NCBI RefSeq assembly: GCF_028475105.1
Contig: NZ_CP116936.1
Coordinates: 1,178,001-1,242,000, forward strand
DNA from: Micromonospora sp. LH3U1
Lineage (GTDB): Bacteria; Actinomycetota; Actinomycetes; Mycobacteriales; Micromonosporaceae
Length of the DNA: 64,000 nucleotides
Direction of reading: 5' to 3'
Shown here: one piece after another, positions 49,347-56,767 of the stretch
Position numbering within the stretch: the stretch's first letter is position 1
Layout: each line of letters opens with the position of its first letter
Notes under the pieces: model-generated
The model's input: the letters and a program-made list of their open reading frames with translations, nothing else
The model's database searches: none
Told to the model about the DNA's origin: nothing
Translations under genes and position numbers: made by a program

Positions 49347-50723
49347 GTGCAGAGAAGACGACTCCCCGGCCGTCGACCACTACTGCTGGCGGTGGGTGCC
49401 GGCGTGACCGTGGCGGCCCTCGCCGCCGGCATGACCTCGGCCTTCGCGGCCACCGTCTTCAGCGACGACTTCAACGACGGCAACACCTCCGGCTGGTCCA
49501 AGTCGGGCGGCACCTGGACGGTCGACGGCTCGGGCGTGCTCAACCAGTCCAACGCCGGCAGTGAACTGGCCCGGCAGTTCGCCGGCCAGACCAGCTGGAC
49601 CAACTATTCCGTGCAGGCCCGGGTCAGGCCGGCGAGCTTCGGCTCGTCCAGCGCACTGGTCGGGCTGGCCGCCCGGTCCACCAGCAGCACCAAGATGTAC
49701 CGGTTGGCACTGCTCGGCTCCGGCCGCGCCGAGCTTCAGGCGGTCAACGGCAGCAGCATCACCGTGATCGGCTCCGCGTCGCTGGGCATCGCCACCGGCA
49801 CCTGGTACACCCTGCGCATCGAGGGCAGCGGCAGCACCATCCGCGGCTTCGTCAACGGCACGCAGATCGCCTCCGGCAGCAACAGCCTGGCCGGCGCGGG
49901 CCGAATCGGCCTGGTCACCGCGTACGCCAGCGGTGGCTTTGACGACGTGACGGTCGACTCGTCCGGTGGCGGCACCCCGACCACGCCGCCGACGACCACC
50001 GCGCCGCCGAGCACCCCTCCGCCCACCACCCCAGGCCCGACCACCCCGCCGTCCGCCGGTTGGCCGACGCCAACCAGCAGTCAGAAGGTCGACGCCACGA
50101 TCGCGGTCTCCGGCACGTTCGACGGTGGGCTCAAGCGTTACTACGGCATCGGTGACGGTGGGCAGAGCGAGAGCCAGGACCCGATGTTCGAGCTGGCAGC
50201 CGGCGCCACCCTGCGCAATGTGATCATCGGCGCCCCGGCCGGTGACGGCGTGCACTGCGAGGGCAACTGCACCCTGATCAACGTCTGGTGGGAGGACGTG
50301 GGCGAGGACGCGGCCACCTTCCGCGGCGGCACCACGTACACCGTCGACGGCGGCGGCGCCCGCTCCGCCAGCGACAAGGTCTTCCAGCACAACGGCTCGG
50401 GCACCGTCACCATCCGGAACTTCCGGGTGGAGAACGCCGGGAAGCTCTACCGGGCCTGCGGTAACTGCTCGACGTCGTACCAGCGGCACGTGGTGATCGA
50501 CAATGTGATCGTCCGGAACACCGACGCGATCGCCGGCATCAACACCAACTGGGGCGACACCGCCCGGTTCAGCCGGATCACCATCGTGGGCGACCCGGAT
50601 CGGGAGACCTCGATCTGCGTCAAGTACCGAGGTGTGCCGAAGGGCGACGAGCCGACCGAGATCGGCGAGGGCGCCGACGGCGTCAACTGCCTCTACTCAC
50701 CCTCCGACATCACCTACCAGTAG
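49347..50723 (+). CDS. Secreted pectate lyase family 3 with N-terminal sugar-binding-like domain
   Basis: GTG 49347 follows a near-perfect AAGGAGGA RBS and gives 458 residues. Residues 1-34 are a signal peptide. Residues about 36-205 form a concanavalin-like domain (FSDDFNDGNTSGWSKSGGTW, GTWYTLRIEGSG, GFDDVTVD). A Thr/Pro linker (about 208-240) leads to a PL3 pectate lyase (DGVHCEGNCTLINVWWEDVGEDAAT, SDKVFQHNGSGTVTIRNF, TSICVKYRGVPKG). It cleaves polygalacturonate by calcium-dependent elimination outside the cell. Confidence 0.9.
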   Translation: MQRRRLPGRRPLLLAVGAGVTVAALAAGMTSAFAATVFSDDFNDGNTSGWSKSGGTWTVDGSGVLNQSNAGSELARQFAGQTSWTNYSVQARVRPASFGSSSALVGLAARSTSSTKMYRLALLGSGRAELQAVNGSSITVIGSASLGIATGTWYTLRIEGSGSTIRGFVNGTQIASGSNSLAGAGRIGLVTAYASGGFDDVTVDSSGGGTPTTPPTTTAPPSTPPPTTPGPTTPPSAGWPTPTSSQKVDATIAVSGTFDGGLKRYYGIGDGGQSESQDPMFELAAGATLRNVIIGAPAGDGVHCEGNCTLINVWWEDVGEDAATFRGGTTYTVDGGGARSASDKVFQHNGSGTVTIRNFRVENAGKLYRACGNCSTSYQRHVVIDNVIVRNTDAIAGINTNWGDTARFSRITIVGDPDRETSICVKYRGVPKGDEPTEIGEGADGVNCLYSPSDITYQ

Positions 50724-50733
50724 GCCGCCACGA

Positions 50734-50769
50734 GGGCACCCCACGGACCGCAGGGTCCGCGGGGTGCCC
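50734..50769. terminator. 16-bp hairpin, 4-nt loop
   Basis: Arms 50734-50749 and 50754-50769 pair with one mismatch, between the convergent pectate lyase and threonine synthase genes. Confidence 0.75.
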
Positions 50770-50775
50770 GCCGCC

Positions 50776-51966
50776 TCACACCAGCAGGGGTACGCCGGAC
50801 ACGTCGACCGTGTCCGGATACTTCAGCCCAGCGCCGGTGTTGAGCACCACCACCCGCTCGCCGGCCCGGATCCACCCGCCGGCGCGCAGTTGCCGCGCCG
50901 CGGTCAGACAGGCCGCCCCCTCCGGGCAGAGCAGCAGCCCTTCCCGCGCGGCGAAGTCCCGAAGGTCGGCCAGGATGTCCGTGTCGTCGACGGCGACGGC
51001 TGTGCCGGCGGACTCCCGCAGCGCCGTCAGGATCAGCTCGTCGCCCAGCGGCGCCGGCACGGTGATTCCGAACGCCACCGTGTGCGCGTCCACCCACGGC
51101 TCGGCCCGGTCTGCACCGGCGGCGAACGCCCGAACGATCGGCGCGCAGCCGGTCGACTGCACCGCCACCAGCCGAGGCAGCTTGTCGCCGATCCAGCCCA
51201 GCTCGCGCAGCTCGTGGAGTGCCTTGTGGATGCCGATCAGGCCGACACCGCCGCCCGTCGGGTAGATGATCACGTCGGGCGCCTGCCAGCCGAGCTGCTC
51301 GACGATCTCGTACCCCATCGTCTTCTTGCCCTCGAGCCGGTAGGGCTCGCGCAGCGTGCCGGCGTCGAAGATCGCCCCGTTCGACTCCGCGATCAGCTCG
51401 GCCACCCGCCGGCCGGCGTCGCTGATCAGCCCGTCGATCAGGCGTAGGTCGGCCCCGGCGGCGACGCACTCGCGCCGGCAGATACTCGGCGCCTCCAGCG
51501 GCATGACGATGGTCGCACCCATCCCGGCACGCGCGGCGTACGTGGCCCAGGCCGACCCGGCGTTGCCGTTGGTGGGCATCGCGATCCGCTCGACACCCAG
51601 CTCACGGGCCCGGCTCACGCCGACCGCCGCGCCGCGCGCCTTGAACGAGCCGGTCGGGATCAACCCCTCGTCCTTGACCATCAGGTCCGAGATGCCGATC
51701 TCGGCGCCGTACGCCGGGGCGCGCAGCAGCGGCGTCCAACCCTCGCCGAGCGTCGTGACGTGCCGTGGGTCGCCGACCGGCAGCAACTCGCGGTAGCGCC
51801 ACAGGTCGGCCGGGCGCAGCGGGAAGTGTTCCGGGGTGACCGCCTTCGCCACGGCCGGCAGGTCGTAGCGGGCCAGCAGCGGAGAGCCGCACTCGCAGAG
51901 GTTCTGCAACACCTCGGCCGCGTACTCCCGACCGCAGCGCGGGCAGTCCAGGTGGGTCAGGTACAC
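50776..51966 (-). CDS. thrC: Threonine synthase
   Basis: A PLP enzyme that converts O-phosphohomoserine to threonine. It has a zinc-ribbon-like N-terminus (C8, C11, C24, C26) and PLP lysine K109 in PTGSFKARG, then PTNGNAGSAWATYAAR, the phosphate-binding YPTGGGVGLIG and LLLCPEGAACL. GTG 51966 (YLTHLDCPRCG) is preferred because GAGGAG precedes it. An earlier GTG (51984) overlaps the upstream LigD-like stop, so coupling with that gene is possible. Whether this is the primary thrC cannot be told here. Confidence 0.87.
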   Translation of the reverse strand: MYLTHLDCPRCGREYAAEVLQNLCECGSPLLARYDLPAVAKAVTPEHFPLRPADLWRYRELLPVGDPRHVTTLGEGWTPLLRAPAYGAEIGISDLMVKDEGLIPTGSFKARGAAVGVSRARELGVERIAMPTNGNAGSAWATYAARAGMGATIVMPLEAPSICRRECVAAGADLRLIDGLISDAGRRVAELIAESNGAIFDAGTLREPYRLEGKKTMGYEIVEQLGWQAPDVIIYPTGGGVGLIGIHKALHELRELGWIGDKLPRLVAVQSTGCAPIVRAFAAGADRAEPWVDAHTVAFGITVPAPLGDELILTALRESAGTAVAVDDTDILADLRDFAAREGLLLCPEGAACLTAARQLRAGGWIRAGERVVVLNTGAGLKYPDTVDVSGVPLLV

Positions 51967-51980
51967 GTCGCTCCTCGCCG

Positions 51981-53030
51981 TCACACCGCGTCGATGCGCA
52001 GCCAGTGCCGGCTGCGCCGCCCCGGCTCATAGACCGAGTCCAGCCGCTTGGCGACCACGCCCGGCAGGCCCTGTTCCTGCCCGGCGCGCAGGGCCTCGTC
52101 GCCCGCGCCGGGGAACCACGGCGGAGTCTGCCAGTGCGTACCGGCCAAATCCAGCCCATCGAGCAGCTCCCGGCGTTGCGCGTACGGCACGTCGACGCTG
52201 CTCACGCCCTCAAGCCAGAGCAGGTCGACGACCAGGTACTGGGCGCCCGTGGGAACCCGGCTGCCACTGGCCGGGCGGACCGGGCGGACCCGTCCGGCAC
52301 CATCGATGCGGACCAGCACGCCGTCGAGCACCGCCTCGGTGGGCGCGAGCGCCTCGGCCATCGCGCGCAGCCACGGGTACCCGCCGGTGATCTCCTCGTC
52401 GGTCTCGGAGAGCAGGCGCAGTCGCCCGCCGGAGACGTACGCCATCGCTCGGACCCCGTCCCAGCGCAGCTCGTAACCCCATGCGGCGCGATCGCGGGGG
52501 AGCCCGGCGGCGGCCGTGGTGTGCATCGGGCGGACCAGGTCGGGCATTGGCGTCCAGCCCGCCGGCGCCGGGTCGGTGCGCCGGACCATCCAGTCCCGCT
52601 CCCCGGTGGCGAAGAGGACGTAGCGGCCGGACGTCCGGCCACCGGAGAGCGTCACGATCACCTCGTCGTCGCGCCACTTCTCGCTCCGGTAGGTGCCCCG
52701 GTCGTGGATCGTCATCCGGCCGCCGCCGTACTCGCCCGCGGGGATCTCGCCGGCGAAGTCGAGGTATTCCATCGGGTGGTCCTCGGTGTGCACCGCGAGG
52801 TGGTTGCGGCCCGAATCGCGGGGCAGGCCACGCGGCACCGCCCAGGACGCGAGCACCCCTTCGTGCTCCAGGCGCAGGTCCCAGTGCAGGCTGCGGGCGT
52901 GGTGCTGCTGGATGACGAAACGGGCGGTGTCACCGTTGGTGGCGGCGGCCGTGGGCTTTTCCTGCGGCACGGGCTCAGGCGTACGCGCCGCGTCCCGCCG
53001 TCGCCGGTACTCCTCCAGCCGGTCCGTCAC
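51981..53030 (-). CDS. LigD-like protein: intact phosphoesterase, degenerate ATP-ligase domain
   Basis: 349 residues from GTG 53030. Residues about 35-160 are a LigD-type 3'-phosphoesterase with the metal ligands H43, H49 and D51 (FVIQQHHARSLHWDLRLE), HTEDHPMEY and PAGEYGGG. Residues about 165-349 match the adenylation domain of ATP-dependent ligases, but motif I reads RWDG (R189 replaces the AMP-accepting lysine). The metal-binding LDGE motif reads LDGV (V238), and the final WLKxK reads WLRID. So ligation is probably lost while DNA 3'-end processing may remain. No Ku or LigD polymerase is nearby. Confidence 0.82.
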   Translation of the reverse strand: MTDRLEEYRRRRDAARTPEPVPQEKPTAAATNGDTARFVIQQHHARSLHWDLRLEHEGVLASWAVPRGLPRDSGRNHLAVHTEDHPMEYLDFAGEIPAGEYGGGRMTIHDRGTYRSEKWRDDEVIVTLSGGRTSGRYVLFATGERDWMVRRTDPAPAGWTPMPDLVRPMHTTAAAGLPRDRAAWGYELRWDGVRAMAYVSGGRLRLLSETDEEITGGYPWLRAMAEALAPTEAVLDGVLVRIDGAGRVRPVRPASGSRVPTGAQYLVVDLLWLEGVSSVDVPYAQRRELLDGLDLAGTHWQTPPWFPGAGDEALRAGQEQGLPGVVAKRLDSVYEPGRRSRHWLRIDAV

Positions 53031-53111
53031 ACCCGCATTCTCCGGCAAACCGGACCAGCGCGCTGGGTGCCGGAGTGTCCGGTTCGCTCGGCGGCCGGGG
53101 GCTCGGCGGGG

Positions 53112-53117
53112 TAGAAC
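53112..53117 (+). promoter_or_regulatory. -10 box (TAGAAC) of leaderless aldo/keto reductase gene
   Basis: TAGAAC ends 7 nt before the ATG at 53125. Confidence 0.4.
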
Positions 53118-53124
53118 GGACCTC

Positions 53125-53913
53125 ATGGACCTCACCGACCAGCCCGCCGCCCTGCTCCCCGGTGACGTGCGGATGCCCCTGCTCGGCTTCGGCACCTGGC
53201 AGGCCACCGGCCAGGCCGGTTACGAGGCGGTGCTGGCCGCGCTCGACACCGGCTACCGGCACGTCGACACCGCCACCGTGTACGGCAACGAGCGGGAGGT
53301 CGGCCGGGCGGTGCAGGAGAGCGGGCTGCGCCGCGAGGACGTCTTCATCACCACCAAGCTCCCGCCGAACCGGGTGGGCCAGGAGCGCGCGACGTTGGAG
53401 GCCAGCCTGGAGGCGCTCGGCGTCGACCAGGTGGACCTCTGGTTGATCCACTGGCCGCCGTCGTCGCCAGCGGACAGCATCCCGCTGTGGCGCGAGCTGC
53501 TGTCCGCCCGGGACGAGAACCTGACCCGGGCGGTCGGCGTCAGCAACTACAGCACCGGGCAGATCGATGAGCTGATCCAGTCGACCGAGGAGAACCCGGC
53601 GGTCAACCAGATCGAGTGGAGTCCGGCGTTGTACGACCGGCAGCGGCACGCCGAGCACCGGGACCGGGGCGTGGTGCTGGAGGGTTACAGCCCGTTCAAG
53701 ACCAGTGACCTCAGTGACCCGGTGCTGACCAGGATCGCGGGGGCACACGGCGTCTCCCCGGCGCAGGTGGTGCTGCGCTGGCACATCGACCACGAGATCG
53801 TGGCGATACCCAAGTCGGTGACCCCGGAGCGGATCACCGCCAACTTCGACGTCTTCCACTTCTCGCTCACGGCGGAGGAGATGCGCGACATCGACGCGCT
53901 CGGCGGCACCTGA
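53125..53913 (+). CDS. Aldo/keto reductase (AKR5-like)
   Basis: The 262-residue enzyme retains D48, Y53, K78 and H109, plus VAIPKSVTPERITANF for cofactor binding. It is related to, but clearly distinct from, the reductase at 16413. Likely NADPH-dependent carbonyl reduction. It is divergent from the LigD-like gene. Confidence 0.9.
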   Translation: MDLTDQPAALLPGDVRMPLLGFGTWQATGQAGYEAVLAALDTGYRHVDTATVYGNEREVGRAVQESGLRREDVFITTKLPPNRVGQERATLEASLEALGVDQVDLWLIHWPPSSPADSIPLWRELLSARDENLTRAVGVSNYSTGQIDELIQSTEENPAVNQIEWSPALYDRQRHAEHRDRGVVLEGYSPFKTSDLSDPVLTRIAGAHGVSPAQVVLRWHIDHEIVAIPKSVTPERITANFDVFHFSLTAEEMRDIDALGGT

Positions 53914-53973
53914 GTCGGCGGTTTCCTTCAGCTAGAGCCTCGGCGCTGAAGGGTATCGACATCGACGTTCATG

Positions 53974-53985
53974 ACGGTATACCGT
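53974..53985. promoter_or_regulatory. ACGGTATACCGT palindrome upstream of the amidase micro-operon
   Basis: A perfect 12-bp palindrome 53 bp before the ATG at 54039, inside a wider ATGACG...CGTCAT dyad. It could be a GntR/TetR-type operator or contain the -10 (TATACC). Confidence 0.4.
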
Positions 53986-54038
53986 GCCCGTCATCACGTT
54001 CGTCGATTCGTTCGAACCCGCCTCGCTGGAGGATCGCC

Positions 54039-54191
54039 ATGGCCCGATCACCATCCATCCGTCTGCGCCGCCGCGGGGTCCTCGGCATCCCCGCCCTAGT
54101 GGCCGCCGCGCTGACCGTCGTCGCCCGACCCGCCTCGGCCAGCGCCGCGCCGAAGGCCGAGTGCCTCGCCGACCTGCTCCAGGACGCCTGA
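54039..54191 (+). CDS. 50-residue signal-peptide micro-ORF overlapping the amidase start
   Basis: ATG 54039 opens a 50-codon ORF: a basic, twin-arginine-like start (LRRRGVLG), a hydrophobic core (ALVAAALTVVA) and a signal-peptidase site (ASASAA), then about 14 residues ending LADLLQDA and TGA. GGAGGA lies at 54029-54034, the right distance for an RBS. The stop and the amidase ATG overlap as TGATG. Either it is an export signal split from the amidase by a frameshift, or a short secreted peptide translated together with it. Confidence 0.6.
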   Translation: MARSPSIRLRRRGVLGIPALVAAALTVVARPASASAAPKAECLADLLQDA

Positions 54192-55159
54192 TGGCCACCA
54201 TTCCCTGGCTGGTGGACGTGCTGCGCGCCGCCGGAGTCCAGGTCGTCGTCGAGGGTGACTGGCTCAACCGGATGCGGCCGGGTTCCTTCGACCCGATCGG
54301 GGTGCTCTGGCACCACACGGCCGCGACGTCCAGCGCCAGCAACCCGCACCCGGCGCTCGGCATCTGCATCAACGGCCGGTCGGATCTGGCCGGCCCGCTC
54401 TGCCAGGCGCTCGTCGACTACAACGGCGTCTTCCACGTCATCTCGGCCGGCCGGTGCAACCACGCCGGGGCCAGCGGCGGCAGTGGGCCGATCCCGGCCG
54501 GGGACGGCAACACCCTGATGATCGGGTGGGAGATCGACTACAACGGCGTCAACCAGGAGATGACCGCCGCGCAGTACAACGCGTCGCTCGCCGCCACCGC
54601 CGCCGTCCTCACCCGGCTGGGCCGGGACAGCAGCTACGCCCGGGGGCACCGGGAGACCAGCACCTCCGGCAAGATCGACCCGTCGTTCATCGATCTCAAC
54701 GTCATGCGCGCCGACGTGGCCGCGAAGATGTCCGGCGGGAACCCTCCGGCGTGGTCCTCCATCGTGGACAACACCACCGCCGGCCGGTTCACCGCCAGCG
54801 CCAACTGGGGTGTGTCGACGTACTCGGCGCAGCGGTACGGCGCCGACTACCGGTACGCGGAGCCGGTCGCGGCCAGTGACGCCGCCTGGTACAAGTTCAA
54901 CGTCCCGGCCACCGCCAACTACCGGGTCGACGCCTGGTGGCCGGCGACCTCCGGATACAACGGTGCCACCCCGTACATCGTCGCCACGACCACCGGCAAC
55001 CGGACGATCGTCGTCGACCAGCGGGCCACCGGCGGGCAGTGGCGGTCCCTCGGCACGTTCACGCTGCCGGCTGGGGACGCCAACCGGGTGGCGGTGAGCC
55101 GGTGGAGCAGCACCACCGGCCTGGTCGTCGCCGACGCCGTACGCCTCACCCGCGTCTGA
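54191..55159 (+). CDS. N-acetylmuramoyl-L-alanine amidase with C-terminal golvesin-like/CBM-like domain
   Basis: The 322-residue protein begins MATIPWLVDVLRAAG, a start typical of signal-less phage-type endolysins. An Amidase_2/PGRP domain occupies about 1-185 with zinc ligands in GVLWHHTAATSS, RCNHAGAS and GHRETSTSGKIDP. Residues about 200-322 (TAGRFTASANWGVSTYSAQRYGADYRYA, WYKFNVPATANYRVDAWWPA, VVADAVRL) match the golvesin/xanthan-lyase CBD-like fold. It cuts the muramoyl-alanine bond. It is coupled to the upstream signal-peptide ORF. Confidence 0.88.
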   Translation: MATIPWLVDVLRAAGVQVVVEGDWLNRMRPGSFDPIGVLWHHTAATSSASNPHPALGICINGRSDLAGPLCQALVDYNGVFHVISAGRCNHAGASGGSGPIPAGDGNTLMIGWEIDYNGVNQEMTAAQYNASLAATAAVLTRLGRDSSYARGHRETSTSGKIDPSFIDLNVMRADVAAKMSGGNPPAWSSIVDNTTAGRFTASANWGVSTYSAQRYGADYRYAEPVAASDAAWYKFNVPATANYRVDAWWPATSGYNGATPYIVATTTGNRTIVVDQRATGGQWRSLGTFTLPAGDANRVAVSRWSSTTGLVVADAVRLTRV

Positions 55160-55199
55160 CCCCGCCGCCCGCCGCGGCTTGACCCGCCCGTCCTGACTT

Positions 55200-55274
55200 G
55201 ATCGACTCGACTTCCCGGAAGTCGGGGTGTCCCACGCGCGAGGATGCCCCGACTTCAAGGAACCCGAGTGGATC
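55200..55274. terminator. 33-bp imperfect palindrome followed by T4
   Basis: Arms 55200-55232 and 55242-55274 share 26 of 33 paired positions, with a perfect 10-bp core (GAAGTCGGGG, 55218-55227, with 55247-55256). TTTT follows at once, so it is a good intrinsic terminator for the amidase. The length and divergence suggest a dispersed palindromic element. Confidence 0.75.
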
Positions 55275-55282
55275 TTTTGAGT

Positions 55283-55316
55283 GGTGGGGGCGCGACCGAA
55301 TGGTCACGCCCCCACC
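55283..55316 (-). terminator. 15-bp hairpin terminator of the GH12 gene
   Basis: Arms 55283-55297 and 55302-55316 pair with one mismatch and a GAAT loop, 7 nt after the GH12 stop. Confidence 0.75.
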
Positions 55317-55322
55317 GTCAGT

Positions 55323-56462
55323 TCAGGAGCGGGAGCAGGTGGCCCCGTTGAGCGTGAAGCTGGTCGGTGACGAGTACGCCCCGCTCAGCGTCCCCTGATA
55401 CCCGAAGCTGGCCGTGCCGCCGGGTGGGACGGACCCGTTGTGGCTGACGTTCCGCGCGGTCACCGTGGACCCGCTCTGGCTCACCGTGGCGTTCCACGAG
55501 TTGGTGACCTGCTGCCCGCTGGGCAGGCTGTAGGTCAACGTCCAACCGTTGATCGGGCTGGACCCGGTGTTGGTGATCTGCACGTCGGCCGTGAAGCCGC
55601 TGTTCCACGAGTTCGGCGTGTACTTCACCGCGCACCCGGCACCGCCCGGCGGCGGGGTGGTCGGGGGCGGGGTGGTCGGCGGCGGGGTGGTGGGCGGAGT
55701 GCCGCCGCCGTTGACCGCAGCCGAGAACGAGGTCACCGCCAGGCCGACGCCACCCTGCCAGGGCTCGAAACCGGCCTGGATGCTGGTCAGGTACCAACTG
55801 TTGGTGATCGCGCCCCGGTTACGGACATCGTTGATGAAATCCAGCACACTGAAGTTCAGGCTGGAGATCGCGGACGGCGCGACGTAGGAGATGACGTTGT
55901 TTCCGCCGTTGTTGCCCCGCCAGACCTCCCAGGTCCGGCCGGCCAGGTTGGTCGTGCCGACCACCGAGCCGATGGGCTGGATCGGGCCCTGCCGGTTGAG
56001 CCAGATCATGATCTCCATCTGGTTCACCCCGTCCCGCTTGGGCGACGGGTCCAGCCAGATGTCGTACGACGCGTTGTAGGTGGCGCCGCTGACATAGCGG
56101 TAGGAGATGCTGCTGGTGGCGCTGCTGATCTGGCTCACCTGGATCGGCAGGTTCGTGCCGGGGGAGCAGTTGGTGTAGTGACATCCGAAGAAGACCGAGG
56201 GGTACGCCGTGGGCGCCCCGTTGGTGGGGCTGCTGCCGTTCAGGGTGGTGATCTCGAAGCCGGTGCCGGTGACGTTGATGCACTGCTGGGCGGTCGTGCC
56301 CCAACGGTTGTTCTGCACCACGTACCGGCTCTGGATGACGGCCGAGCCGTACTGTTCGCAGATCTGGGTGTCGGCGGAGGCGTTGCCGCCGAGCGCTACG
56401 GCGACGAGCGAGCCGCTGAGCAGCAGGCCGGCGGCGACCAGAGCCCGAAGTGGACGTTTCAT
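55323..56462 (-). CDS. Secreted GH12 endoglucanase with CBM2
   Basis: The 379-residue precursor has a signal peptide (1-30), a GH12 beta-jelly-roll catalytic domain (about 32-245; VIQSRYVVQNNRWGTTAQQC, SYDIWLDPSP, catalytic Glu in NQMEIMIWLN, and a second Glu in AGFEPWQGG), a Thr/Pro linker, and a CBM2 (about 275-379; GCAVKYTPNSWNSGFTADVQI, NGWTLTY, SHNGSVPPGGTASFGYQGT). It hydrolyses internal cellulose bonds outside the cell. The AAGGAG RBS and a CebR-type operator upstream indicate cellobiose-responsive control. Confidence 0.93.
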   Translation of the reverse strand: MKRPLRALVAAGLLLSGSLVAVALGGNASADTQICEQYGSAVIQSRYVVQNNRWGTTAQQCINVTGTGFEITTLNGSSPTNGAPTAYPSVFFGCHYTNCSPGTNLPIQVSQISSATSSISYRYVSGATYNASYDIWLDPSPKRDGVNQMEIMIWLNRQGPIQPIGSVVGTTNLAGRTWEVWRGNNGGNNVISYVAPSAISSLNFSVLDFINDVRNRGAITNSWYLTSIQAGFEPWQGGVGLAVTSFSAAVNGGGTPPTTPPPTTPPPTTPPPGGAGCAVKYTPNSWNSGFTADVQITNTGSSPINGWTLTYSLPSGQQVTNSWNATVSQSGSTVTARNVSHNGSVPPGGTASFGYQGTLSGAYSSPTSFTLNGATCSRS

Positions 56463-56518
56463 GACGCTCCTTGACTGCGGCGCATGCCCGGGCGCCGGAC
56501 GGTGGTGGGGGGCAGTGC

Positions 56519-56530
56519 GGGAGCGCTCCC
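56519..56530. promoter_or_regulatory. CebR-type operator upstream of the GH12 endoglucanase
   Basis: GGGAGCGCTCCC is a perfect 12-bp palindrome. With flanks it reads CGGGAGCGCTCCCA, 13 of 14 bases of the Streptomyces CebR box TGGGAGCGCTCCCA. It is 57 bp before the GH12 ATG. CebR is a LacI-family repressor released by cellobiose-type sugars. No cebR is in the window. Confidence 0.8.
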
Positions 56531-56767
56531 ACGCTCAACGACACATTTACATGTCTGATATCGCGGCGCAACCGTACGCGTCAAACTGGTGAATTGTGAG
56601 GATTGCCATTCCCCCGCCGGACGGGCGACGGAGGACGGCCAGCTAAGCGGCGCGGGCCGCCGACGAGCGGCTATGGGCGGGCCGATCGGGCCTGGTGTGC
56701 GCCGATCGCTCCGAGTAGCGTGTTGCCTCCAACGCGTGCCGCTCCCCCTCCGGAGGCGTTAACCACC

